Shown piece after piece: positions 1 through 7,421 of a stretch of 18,983 bases of DNA. Source of the stretch: G963692885 sp964657395 (GTDB lineage: Bacteria; Acidobacteriota; Terriglobia; Terriglobales; Acidobacteriaceae). Location: assembly GCA_964657395.1 (NCBI GenBank), contig CAZZUX010000076.1, positions 1-18,983 of the forward strand. Reading direction: 5' to 3'. The position numbers and the translations under genes were made by a program. The stretch's first letter is position 1. Each line of letters starts with the position of its first letter. The notes beneath the pieces were generated by a model. The model saw nothing but the letters and a program-made list of their open reading frames with translations, made no database searches and was not told where the DNA came from.

Positions 1-68
1 GCGCATGACAAGGAATTCTGGGTTGCACCTCGCCCGGAAGCAACGATACCTGTACAGCAAGGAAAAGC

Positions 69-1775
69 ATGAGCAGCAATGGCAGCAATGGAAATGGGAA
101 TGCTAATGGAGCCAAGCTGCATTCGATTGCACTGACAGAGGGACCGAACCGGGCAGCGGCTCGTTCGATGCTGCATGCGGTTGGCTACACGCGGGATGAC
201 TTGAGCAAACCGATCATTGGCATCGCCAACACCTGGACCGAGATCGGCCCATGCAACTACCATCTGCGCACTCTTGCCGATGCTGTGAAGCAGGGTATTC
301 GCGAAGCGGGCGGCACGCCGATGGAGTTCAACACCATCACGATTTCGGACGGCATCACAATGGGAACGCAGGGCATGAAAGCGTCCCTTGTGAGCCGAGA
401 AGTGATTGCAGACTCTGTTGAGCTGGTGGCCCGTGGAAATCTGTTTGATGGCCTTGTTGCAATCGCCGGATGCGACAAGAACATGCCTGGCACGGTGATG
501 GCGCTGGCTCGACTCGATATCCCGTCGCTGATGCTGTACGGAGGCTCTATTGCGCCGGGCAACCTGGACGGCAAGGACCTGAGTGTGCAGGATGTGTTTG
601 AGGCGATTGGCGCGCACTCACGTGGCACGCTCTCCGATGCAGGATTGCTGGCGGTAGAAGAGAAGGCCTGTCCGGCAGCCGGAGCGTGTGGCGGACAATT
701 TACGGCAAATACGATGGCCATGGCGTGCGAGTTTCTTGGGATCTCGCCGATTGGCATTTCGGGAGTGCCCGCGCTGGCGCACGAGAAGCTGGCGTCCTGC
801 CGCGAGGCTGGACGGATGGTGATGGAGCTTGCGCGCAAAGGGATCAAGCCTTCGCAGATCATTACTCGCGAGTCGCTGGAGAATGCGATTGTGAGTGTTG
901 CGGCATCGGGTGGTTCCACGAATGCTGTGCTGCACTTCATCGCGATTGCGCATGAAGCCGGGCTGAAGTTGACGGTCGATGACTTTGACGAGATTAGTAA
1001 GCGCACGCCGCTGCTCTGCGACCTGAAGCCGGGCGGTAAATACTTTGCTAAGGATTACTACGAAGCAGGCGGCAGCCTGTTGCTGGCGTCGCGCCTGATA
1101 GAAGCCGGCAGACTGCATGGCGATGCGATCAATGTGACGGGCAAGACGCTGGCAGCGGAAGCAAAGAAGGCGGTAGAGACACCTGGCCAGAAGGTGATCC
1201 ACACACTGGCGCAACCAATCAAGGCGACTGGAGGCCTGGTGATTCTGAAGGGCAACATCGCTCCGGAGGGTTGCGTGATCAAGGTGGCGGGACATGAACG
1301 TCTTGAGCATCGTGGCCCTGCGCGAGTGTTTGACTCCGAGGAGCTTGCATTTGCTGCTCTCGATGCCGGCAAGATCAAAGCGCATGACGTTGTTGTGATT
1401 CGCTATGAGGGTCCGCGCGGCGGTCCGGGCATGCGAGAAATGCTGGCGATCACCGGGGCAATCGCGGGCATTGCAGAGTTGTCGAATACAGTTGCTTTGC
1501 TGACGGATGGCCGGTTTTCCGGTGCCACGCGCGGGCTGATGGCGGGGCATGTTTCGCCTGAGGCAGCACTGGGCGGACCCATCGCAGCGATAAAAGATGG
1601 CGACATGATCCATTTCGACATCCCGAATCGAAAGCTGAGTGTAGAGATTCCTGATGAAGAGCTGGCTGCACGCATCGCCAAGTGGCGTGCGCCCGAGCTG
1701 CAGTACAAGAGCGGCGTCTTCCGCAAATATGCGGACAGTGTCAGTTCAGCTTCTCTCGGAGCGGTCACGAATTAA
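69..1775 (+). CDS. ilvD: Dihydroxy-acid dehydratase (IlvD)
   Basis: Cytosolic iron-sulfur dehydratase that converts 2,3-dihydroxy-isovalerate (or the 3-methylvalerate analogue) to the 2-keto acid, the last step before transamination in valine and isoleucine synthesis. The 568-residue protein shows the IlvD/Edd signature: cluster-ligand cysteines C62 (GPCN), C135 (GCDKNMPGT) and C207 (GACGGQFTANTMA), and the C-terminal TDGRFSGATRG segment with the catalytic serine. The length matches the shorter IlvD group (about 560 residues) that often carries a [2Fe-2S] cluster, rather than the 616-residue E. coli form; cluster type is inferred. The ATG at 69 follows AAGGAAA. The next Met is residue 34, so the Ser/Asn/Gly-rich residues 2-14 are probably translated. 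First visible gene of the ilv operon, 24 nt before ilvB. Confidence 0.97.
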   Translation: MSSNGSNGNGNANGAKLHSIALTEGPNRAAARSMLHAVGYTRDDLSKPIIGIANTWTEIGPCNYHLRTLADAVKQGIREAGGTPMEFNTITISDGITMGTQGMKASLVSREVIADSVELVARGNLFDGLVAIAGCDKNMPGTVMALARLDIPSLMLYGGSIAPGNLDGKDLSVQDVFEAIGAHSRGTLSDAGLLAVEEKACPAAGACGGQFTANTMAMACEFLGISPIGISGVPALAHEKLASCREAGRMVMELARKGIKPSQIITRESLENAIVSVAASGGSTNAVLHFIAIAHEAGLKLTVDDFDEISKRTPLLCDLKPGGKYFAKDYYEAGGSLLLASRLIEAGRLHGDAINVTGKTLAAEAKKAVETPGQKVIHTLAQPIKATGGLVILKGNIAPEGCVIKVAGHERLEHRGPARVFDSEELAFAALDAGKIKAHDVVVIRYEGPRGGPGMREMLAITGAIAGIAELSNTVALLTDGRFSGATRGLMAGHVSPEAALGGPIAAIKDGDMIHFDIPNRKLSVEIPDEELAARIAKWRAPELQYKSGVFRKYADSVSSASLGAVTN

Positions 1776-1799
1776 CTCGTTTATGCAGGATGGAATGAT

Positions 1800-3578
1800 A
1801 TGGCAGATCCAATGAAGGCTAACGATCCAGGGTTGACAGGACGTGAGAATCGTCCGGCCAGACTGACCGGAGCGGAGATACTGTGGGCGACTCTTGAGGG
1901 CGAAGGTGTTCGTGAGGTCTTCGGCTATCCCGGCGGCGCGATCCTTCCGATCTACGATGCGCTGCGCAAGTTTCCGATCAGGCACATTCTGGTTCGGCAT
2001 GAGCAGGGTGCGGTGCACATGGCAGATGGATATGCGCGCGCTTCCGGACGGGTCGGGGTGGCGATGGCAACCTCGGGTCCAGGCGCAACGAACATGGTGA
2101 CCGGCATTGCGACGGCAATGCTGGACTCCATTCCGCTGGTCTGCATTACGGGGAATGTTTCAAGCAAGGTGCTGGGTTCCGATGCGTTCCAGGAGGTAGA
2201 TATCACGGGCATTACGATGCCGGTGACGAAGCACAATTATCTTGTGACGCGCGCTGAAGACATTGCACGCGTGGTGCGCGATGCATTTCGAGTTGCGACT
2301 TCCGGTCGACCTGGGCCTGTGCTTGTGGACATCACCAAGGATGCGCAGCAGGCGACTGCCGATTTCGACTTTGCCGCTACTGCTTCCCGTGCTGCGAAGC
2401 CGCACCCGATGCTTCGCGCTGATCGCTCGGCGATCACTGAGGCAGCGAGGCTGATTCTCGAAGCCAAGCGGCCCGTGATTCTCGCCGGCTACGGGATTAT
2501 CAAGGCAGGTGCCGGTGAACAGGTACGTACACTGGCGGAGCGAGCAGAGCTGCCAGTTGCCTGCACGCTGCTGGGACTTGGCAGCTTCCCTGCTTCGCAT
2601 GCACTGAGCCTGGGCATGATGGGCATGCATGGCGAGAGCTGGGTGAATGAAGCGATCCAGGAAGCCGATCTCCTGATTGCGTGCGGGATGCGCTTTGATG
2701 ATCGTGTGACTGGTACGCTGGCCAGCTATGCACCGAAGGCGAAGAAGATCCATATCGATATCGATCCGTCGGAGATCAACAAGAATGTTCGCGTAGATGT
2801 GGCGCTTACCGGCGATCTAAAGGATGTGCTCGATGCGATGCTGCCGCTGATTCCGTCGCGAGATGGAGCCGCATGGCTGAAGAAGATCCGCACCAGCAAA
2901 GGTGATGCGGCGGTACGCGACATCACGAACCTGCCGGACACCGGGCATCTTTATGCTGCGCATGTGATTCACGATCTGTGGCGGGAGACGCGCGGCAATG
3001 CAGTGGTCACGACCGACGTGGGTCAGCACCAGATGTGGGAGGCGCAGTATTTCAAGCATGAGCAGGCTCGTTCGCTGGTGACAAGCGGTGGTCTCGGCAC
3101 GATGGGATTTGCGCTGCCGGCCGGCATTGGTGCGAAGGTGGCTTGTCCGGACAAAGAAGTCTGGGTGATTGCGGGCGATGGCGGCTTTCAGATGACGGCG
3201 TGCGAGCTCTCGACGATTGCACAGGAGGGGCTTGACATCAATATCGCGATTATCAACAACGGCTACCTGGGGATGGTGCGGCAGTGGCAGGAATTCTTCT
3301 ATGAGAAGAATTATGAGTCTTCGCCGATTTTGTCTCCAGATTTTGCGATGCTGGCAGCGGCGCATGGAATTGCGAGTGCAACCGTAAGGACGCGTAGTGA
3401 AGTCCTGCCGGCGGTGCGGGAAGCAAGGGAGAAGAAGGGGCCGTTCCTGATCAATTTCATGGTGGAGAAGGAAGAATCGGTATATCCGATGATTCCCGGC
3501 GGCGCAGCTTTGCACGAGATGATTCGCAGGCCTCATCCCTCGGGACATAATCCGCTGCTCGAAACGGCAGAGGAATAG
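1800..3578 (+). CDS. ilvB: Acetolactate synthase large (catalytic) subunit
   Basis: Thiamine-diphosphate enzyme that condenses pyruvate with pyruvate or 2-ketobutyrate, the committed step of branched-chain amino acid synthesis. The three domains are in the usual order. The N-terminal PYR domain has FGYPGGAILPIYDAL and the catalytic glutamate E68 in RHEQGAVHMADGYAR. The central domain has PVILAGYGI and GMRFDDRVTG. The C-terminal PP domain has the ThDP/Mg motif from GDG (459-461) to NN (486-487), followed by GYLGMVRQWQEFFY. These features mark a biosynthetic, FAD-containing AHAS rather than a catabolic ALS. The ATG at 1800 has AGGATGGA at 1787-1794 in front; a second ATG at 1812 is less well placed. 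The stop is 3 nt before ilvN, so the two subunits are probably translationally coupled. Confidence 0.97.
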   Translation: MADPMKANDPGLTGRENRPARLTGAEILWATLEGEGVREVFGYPGGAILPIYDALRKFPIRHILVRHEQGAVHMADGYARASGRVGVAMATSGPGATNMVTGIATAMLDSIPLVCITGNVSSKVLGSDAFQEVDITGITMPVTKHNYLVTRAEDIARVVRDAFRVATSGRPGPVLVDITKDAQQATADFDFAATASRAAKPHPMLRADRSAITEAARLILEAKRPVILAGYGIIKAGAGEQVRTLAERAELPVACTLLGLGSFPASHALSLGMMGMHGESWVNEAIQEADLLIACGMRFDDRVTGTLASYAPKAKKIHIDIDPSEINKNVRVDVALTGDLKDVLDAMLPLIPSRDGAAWLKKIRTSKGDAAVRDITNLPDTGHLYAAHVIHDLWRETRGNAVVTTDVGQHQMWEAQYFKHEQARSLVTSGGLGTMGFALPAGIGAKVACPDKEVWVIAGDGGFQMTACELSTIAQEGLDINIAIINNGYLGMVRQWQEFFYEKNYESSPILSPDFAMLAAAHGIASATVRTRSEVLPAVREAREKKGPFLINFMVEKEESVYPMIPGGAALHEMIRRPHPSGHNPLLETAEE

Positions 3579-3581
3579 GGC

Positions 3582-4187
3582 ATGCTGCATACCTTTGTCG
3601 CTCTTGTCGAAGACAAGCCTGGCGTGCTCACACGGGTCGCTTCCCTCTTTCGTAGGTTGAATATCAATATCACTTCACTCACTGTTGGAGCTTCTGAACG
3701 GGCGGATGTTTCCCGCATGACGATCGTTGCGGATGCGCCGCCGACGGCAACGCATCGCATCATGGCGTCGCTGTACAAGCTTGAAGATGTGATCGAAGTC
3801 GATGACATCGACCGCTTCTCTTCGGTGAGCCGTGAACTGGCGCTGATCAAAGTTGCGGCAAATGTGCAGACGCGTTCTCACCTGTTTGAACTGGCTGATG
3901 TTTTTCGCGCACGCATTGTCGATCTCGCTCCGGAGTCGCTGATGGTCGAGATGACGGGAAGTGCAAGCAAGATAGAAGGCCTGCTCCAGGTGCTTGTTGA
4001 AAGCGGCGACAAGGTGCTGGAGGTTTCCCGCACGGGTCGCATGGTGATGCGGCGGGGTCATCACACCAGTCGCGTGATGGCTGCGTTGCGCGATACCAGC
4101 AGTGGTACAGCAAGGCCTCGTGACAGCGGCGTCGAACCGGATCTTCTGGATCTTTTACCAGAAGATCTTCCGCAGGAAACAGAATAG
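3582..4187 (+). CDS. ilvN: Acetolactate synthase small (regulatory) subunit
   Basis: Regulatory partner of IlvB; it activates the catalytic subunit and usually confers feedback inhibition by valine. Residues 1-75 form an ACT domain (FVALVEDKPGVLTRVASLF, then the NINITSLTVG segment). Residues about 85-160 match the second domain of IlvH-type subunits. The protein has 201 residues against about 160 in E. coli IlvH; the surplus is a polar, acidic C-terminal tail from about residue 165, ending in DLLDLLPEDLPQETE. The start is fixed by AGAGGAA at 3569-3575, which lies inside the end of ilvB, 6 nt from the ATG. A perfect 10-bp inverted repeat occupies the codons of the tail (separate entry). Confidence 0.95.
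   Translation: MLHTFVALVEDKPGVLTRVASLFRRLNINITSLTVGASERADVSRMTIVADAPPTATHRIMASLYKLEDVIEVDDIDRFSSVSRELALIKVAANVQTRSHLFELADVFRARIVDLAPESLMVEMTGSASKIEGLLQVLVESGDKVLEVSRTGRMVMRRGHHTSRVMAALRDTSSGTARPRDSGVEPDLLDLLPEDLPQETE
4140..4167 (+). repeat. Perfect 10-bp inverted repeat in the 3' end of ilvN
   Basis: GATCTTCTGG at 4140-4149 and CCAGAAGATC at 4158-4167 are exact reverse complements around an 8-nt loop (ATCTTTTA). The right arm overlaps a second perfect palindrome, GAAGATCTTC (4161-4170). No U-tract follows, so it does not look like a simple intrinsic terminator. It sits inside coding sequence, about 90 nt upstream of the ilvC start. An mRNA stability or processing element, or chance within the repetitive Leu/Asp/Pro codons, are the options I see. 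Confidence 0.7.
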
Positions 4188-4246
4188 AAGCCGCGACTGC
4201 TGTGCTGTATTGCTAGAGTTCATCAAGAGATTCAGAAATCAAAGAC

Positions 4247-4253
4247 AAGGAAG
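4247..4253 (+). promoter_or_regulatory. Ribosome binding site fixing the ilvC start
   Basis: AAGGAAG lies 4 nt before the ATG at 4258. The frame is open for a further 52 codons upstream, overlapping ilvN, but the translation there is unlike KARI, whereas the protein from 4258 begins with a normal KARI N-terminus. This site therefore decides the start. Confidence 0.8.
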
Positions 4254-4257
4254 ACAC

Positions 4258-5301
4258 ATGCCGAAGACTTACCACGACCAGGATGCCGATCTCTCACTGA
4301 TTCAGGAAAAGAAGGTAGCCGTCATCGGTTACGGTTCCCAGGGCCATGCTCATTCGTTGAATCTGAAGGATTCGGGCGTCGATGTTGCAATTGGTCTTCC
4401 GGAGAAAAGCAGATCGGTAGAGAAGGCGCAGAAGGCCGGCCTCAAGGTGCATTCGATTGCAGACGCGGCGAAGTGGGCTGATGTGATCATGATGCTGGTG
4501 CCTGATCAATCGCAAGCAGAGGTGTATGAGAAGCACATCAAGCCGCACATGACTGCCGGTAAGACGCTGATGTTTGCGCATGGCTTCAACATTCGGTTTG
4601 GCTTTATCGCACCGCCCGAGGGTGTGGATGTTTCGCTGGTCGCACCCAAGTCGCCGGGGCACCGCGTGCGTGAGTTGTTCACGGAAGGCGGAGGCGTGCC
4701 GGGGCTGATCGCGGTCCACCAAGACGCTTCCGGAACTGCGCATGAACTTGCCTTGTCCTACGCAAAAGGGATTGGGTGCACGCGCGCCGGGGTATACGAG
4801 ACGACATTCAAGGAAGAGGCAGAGACAGATCTTTTCGGTGAACAGGCAGTGCTGTGCGGAGGAACTTCCGCACTGGTGAAGGCCGGCTTTGAGACGCTGG
4901 TGGAAGCCGGGTACGCTCCGGAGATGGCCTACTTCGAATGCCTGCACGAGCTGAAGCTGATTGTCGACCTGATGTATCGCGGGGGCTTGGCCTATATGCG
5001 CTACTCCATCTCAGATACAGCGGAGTACGGCGACTACACGGCTGGCCCGCGTATTGTTACGGACGAGACGCGTAAGGCAATGAAGCAGCTGCTGAAAGAG
5101 ATCCAGGACGGAACGTTCGCGAATGCTTTCATGGCAGAGAACAAGGGCGGCAGGAAGAAGTTCCAGGCGATGCGGGATGCCGAGGCAGCTCATCCTATCG
5201 AGAAGGTGGGTGCGGAGCTGCGGTCGGCGATGCCCTTCCTTGATCCGATCACGGTGGAGAAGCAGCAGAATCCTCATGCTTCCGAGACTGTGCCCGCCTG
5301 A
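4258..5301 (+). CDS. ilvC: Ketol-acid reductoisomerase (class I KARI)
   Basis: Performs the Mg-dependent alkyl migration and NAD(P)H reduction of acetolactate or acetohydroxybutyrate to the dihydroxy acid used by IlvD. The 347 residues fit the short class I form. The N-terminal Rossmann domain carries VAVIGYGSQGHAHSLNLKDSG (residues 20-40). The knotted C-terminal domain has the expected catalytic set: H108 (FAHGFNI), K131 (APKSPGH), D191 and E195 (TDLFGEQ), E227 and E231 (FECLHELK), and S252 (SISDTAEYG). The cofactor loop after beta-2 reads GLPEKSRS (46-53), where class I enzymes usually have GLR..S.S; the usual arginine is a proline and a glutamate follows. Last gene of the operon, 70 nt after ilvN, with a terminator hairpin 17 nt beyond the stop. 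Confidence 0.97.
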   Translation: MPKTYHDQDADLSLIQEKKVAVIGYGSQGHAHSLNLKDSGVDVAIGLPEKSRSVEKAQKAGLKVHSIADAAKWADVIMMLVPDQSQAEVYEKHIKPHMTAGKTLMFAHGFNIRFGFIAPPEGVDVSLVAPKSPGHRVRELFTEGGGVPGLIAVHQDASGTAHELALSYAKGIGCTRAGVYETTFKEEAETDLFGEQAVLCGGTSALVKAGFETLVEAGYAPEMAYFECLHELKLIVDLMYRGGLAYMRYSISDTAEYGDYTAGPRIVTDETRKAMKQLLKEIQDGTFANAFMAENKGGRKKFQAMRDAEAAHPIEKVGAELRSAMPFLDPITVEKQQNPHASETVPA

Positions 5302-5318
5302 GGGATCTAACTGGATTC

Positions 5319-5357
5319 AACGAAAGGAGGCGACGTCCGGCGCGCCTTCTTTTCGTT
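5319..5357 (+). terminator. Intrinsic terminator after ilvC
   Basis: AACGAAAGGAGGCG (5319-5332) pairs with CGCCTTCTTTTCGTT (5343-5357) around a 10-nt loop. The stem has about 14 bp with one bulged T and one G-T pair. The A-rich left arm and T-rich right arm are typical of a Rho-independent terminator. It follows the ilvC stop by 17 nt and probably ends the ilv transcript. Confidence 0.8.
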
Positions 5358-5387
5358 CAGCGGTGTTGGAGAGCGACTAGCGATGGT

Positions 5388-5852
5388 ATGCGCGAATCAC
5401 TGATCTTTTCTGTACTGGCCCTGCTCATGATGCGAAATGTACCTGCTTACGCGAACGATTGTGAAAAGCATCCGGCGACACTGGCCGCGATGCAGGATTG
5501 CTATCGTCCGCTGCTGTTGATCGCTCCAAGTGGTTCAGACACACGATTGAAAGAGCAGCTGGCCGAACTGCAACAGCATGCGTCGGCACTCCGGGAGCGT
5601 GATGTGATGGTAGTTGTCCTGAGCAAGGCCCCGCCGGAGCTTACAGGATCGTTGCCGATTGCCAGGCTTACGGAGCAGGATGCCGCAGCTGCTCGAAAGC
5701 AATTCGGACTGACTCACAAAGAGTTCGCCGTGGTGCTTGTCGGCAAGGATGGTGGCGAGAAGTTCCGGCAGAGCAGTGTGCTCACCGCAGCGAGGTTGAG
5801 CCAGAAGATCGACGGCATGCCGATGCGGCAGGACGAGATGCGGCAGAAGTAG
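5388..5852 (+). CDS. Exported DUF4174-domain protein
   Basis: Predicted exported protein of 154 residues with no established function. Residues 1-22 look like a Sec signal peptide, with a hydrophobic stretch and likely cleavage at AYA|ND; the acidic E3 in the N-region is slightly unusual. The mature part matches the DUF4174 pattern: YRPLLLIAPS near the N-terminus, alternating helices and strands (RERDVMVVVLS), then FAVVLVGKDGGEKFRQS and a C-terminal IDGMPMRQDEMRQK. DUF4174 has a thioredoxin-like outline, but no CXXC motif is present; the only cysteines are C25 and C37. The nearest purine-rich element, GGAGAG at 5368-5373, is 14 nt from the ATG, so initiation is probably weak. It lies between two terminators and is likely its own unit. 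Confidence 0.8.
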   Translation: MRESLIFSVLALLMMRNVPAYANDCEKHPATLAAMQDCYRPLLLIAPSGSDTRLKEQLAELQQHASALRERDVMVVVLSKAPPELTGSLPIARLTEQDAAAARKQFGLTHKEFAVVLVGKDGGEKFRQSSVLTAARLSQKIDGMPMRQDEMRQK

Positions 5853-5889
5853 GGAGTCTTCCTCGAAGCGTCCATTCCCTGCTTCCTGT

Positions 5890-5931
5890 GCCTGTTCGAC
5901 CGCTTTTTTGCACCCGTCGCAGGCGTTTTCA
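5890..5931 (+). terminator. Probable intrinsic terminator after the DUF4174 gene
   Basis: GCCTG (5890-5894) plus CGAC (5897-5900) can pair with GTCG (5916-5919) plus CAGGC (5920-5924), leaving a two-nt TT bulge and a 15-nt loop. GTTTTCATTT follows. The stem is modest and interrupted, so this is a fair rather than a strong call. It would separate the DUF4174 gene from the kinase gene. Confidence 0.5.
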
Positions 5932-5957
5932 TTTGTCTTCAGCCAGCTTGTAGGACA

Positions 5958-7412
5958 ATGAAGGCGGAGCGTGCGGGTATGGGATTACAGGCTGAAATGA
6001 AGATTGCAAGCGTGGATCGCAAAGAAGCCCTGGTCGAAGCACTACGCAAGGTAACGCCGCTGCATGGTCTCACCGATCAGGAATACCTGTGGTTTGCTGA
6101 GCATGGTGTGGAGAGTTTCGCTGATTCCGGGGTAACCCTTTTCGAGGAGGGTGCTCCGGCTACCTCGATGACGATTGTCCTGAGAGGGGAGATCCAGGTA
6201 CGGCGGGACCACGGAGTGGGTGCCTTATTCATTGGCCGTGCCGGTCACATCACAGGGCTGCTGCCCTTCTCTCGAATGAAGCAGTATGGAGGAAAGGGCT
6301 ACACCGTCGGGCCGACCTGGGCACTCACGTATGACCGCAGCCTGTTCCCGGATATGCTGAAGGCCATTCCTTCCATGACGGAGCGGGTGGTAGCCATTCT
6401 GCTGGAGCGGGTTCGTGAAGTGACGCGCATGGAGCAGCAGTCGGAGAAGTTGCTGGCTTTAGGCAAGCTGGCTGGGAATCTCGCTCACGAATTGAATAAT
6501 CCGGCCTCTGCAGCCCAGCGTGCTGCGGGCAGCATGCAGAGTGAGCTCAAATTCTTTATCGATAATTCGCTCAAGCTTGGACACCTCTGCCTGACGGAGG
6601 TGCAGACGAGCGACCTGAAGGCCTGGTACCAGGGCATTCTGCAAGAGGTTCCCGACCGCGATCAGCAGGAATCTTCGTCCATCGCGTTACGGGAAGATGC
6701 GATACAGGACTGGTTGAGCACGCGCAACATCGGAGAAGGCTGGAAGATTGCTCCCGAACTGGCAGAACTTGGCGTCGCTCCTGCACAGCTTGATCAGCTT
6801 CCGCCTTCGATTACACCGGTGATGATTGAGACTGTGCTGCTGCAGATATGTTCGGGCCTGCGGGCGGAGGGCATGGCTTCAGCGATGCTGGACTCGACCG
6901 AACGGATCTTTACATTGATACGGGCTATCAAGGATTATTCGTTCCTGGACCAGGCTCCCATCCAGGAACTGGATGTACCGCAGGGTATTGAGAGCACGCT
7001 GGTGATGCTGCAGTCCCAGATGGAACATGCCCAAGTGATTCGCGAGTACGAGCCGGGTCTGCCATTGATTTCTGCCTACGGCAGTGAGCTGAACCAGGTG
7101 TGGACTGCGCTTATCGAGAACGCTCTCGAAGCGACAGACTTTCGTGGGCGCATTGTGATCAAGGTGAGAGTGTCAGGTCAGATGATGCTGGTGGAGGTGT
7201 GGGACGATGGTCCCGGCATCCCGAAGGAACTGCAGGCCCGGATTTTTGAACCTTTTTTCACAACCAAGGCGCCGGGCAAAGGGCTTGGACTGGGACTGGA
7301 TGCTGCGACTCGCATCGTTCGCTCGCATCGCGGCTTTCTGACGGTGGATTCTGTGCCTGGGGCTACCTGCTTCCAGGTTCGGCTACCCGTCGACCAGGTG
7401 CAGGCTTACTAA
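5958..7412 (+). CDS. Soluble sensor histidine kinase with N-terminal cyclic-nucleotide-binding-like domain
   Basis: Cytosolic two-component sensor kinase of 484 residues with no membrane segment. Residues about 36-140 form a cNMP/CRP-type beta-roll (GVTLFEEGAPATSMTIVLRGE at 58-78). The phosphate-binding cassette FGE.AL..PR is not recognisable, so cyclic nucleotide binding is doubtful. The dimerisation region carries the H-box LAHELNNP with H177. The ATPase domain has an N-box (N388 in ALIENALEA), G1 (DDGPGIP, 416-422), an F-box (FEPFFTTKAP) and G2 (GKGLGLGL from 440). The 190-residue stretch between H-box and ATPase is longer than usual. No response regulator is adjacent. The start is undecided: residue numbers use the ATG at 5958, but the in-frame ATG at 5979 has a better-spaced GGCGGAG (5963-5969). 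Confidence 0.88.
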   Translation: MKAERAGMGLQAEMKIASVDRKEALVEALRKVTPLHGLTDQEYLWFAEHGVESFADSGVTLFEEGAPATSMTIVLRGEIQVRRDHGVGALFIGRAGHITGLLPFSRMKQYGGKGYTVGPTWALTYDRSLFPDMLKAIPSMTERVVAILLERVREVTRMEQQSEKLLALGKLAGNLAHELNNPASAAQRAAGSMQSELKFFIDNSLKLGHLCLTEVQTSDLKAWYQGILQEVPDRDQQESSSIALREDAIQDWLSTRNIGEGWKIAPELAELGVAPAQLDQLPPSITPVMIETVLLQICSGLRAEGMASAMLDSTERIFTLIRAIKDYSFLDQAPIQELDVPQGIESTLVMLQSQMEHAQVIREYEPGLPLISAYGSELNQVWTALIENALEATDFRGRIVIKVRVSGQMMLVEVWDDGPGIPKELQARIFEPFFTTKAPGKGLGLGLDAATRIVRSHRGFLTVDSVPGATCFQVRLPVDQVQAY

Positions 7413-7421
7413 GTCGCTCAG

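Noticed and set aside
23..51. TTGCAC ... ATACCT as a promoter for ilvD
   Set aside because: Both hexamers match the consensus weakly, and the start would fall almost on the ribosome site; the real promoter may lie before the window.
4102..4257. In-frame 52-codon extension upstream of ilvC
   Set aside because: It overlaps the end of ilvN, its translation does not resemble KARI, and a good ribosome site sits directly before the ATG at 4258.
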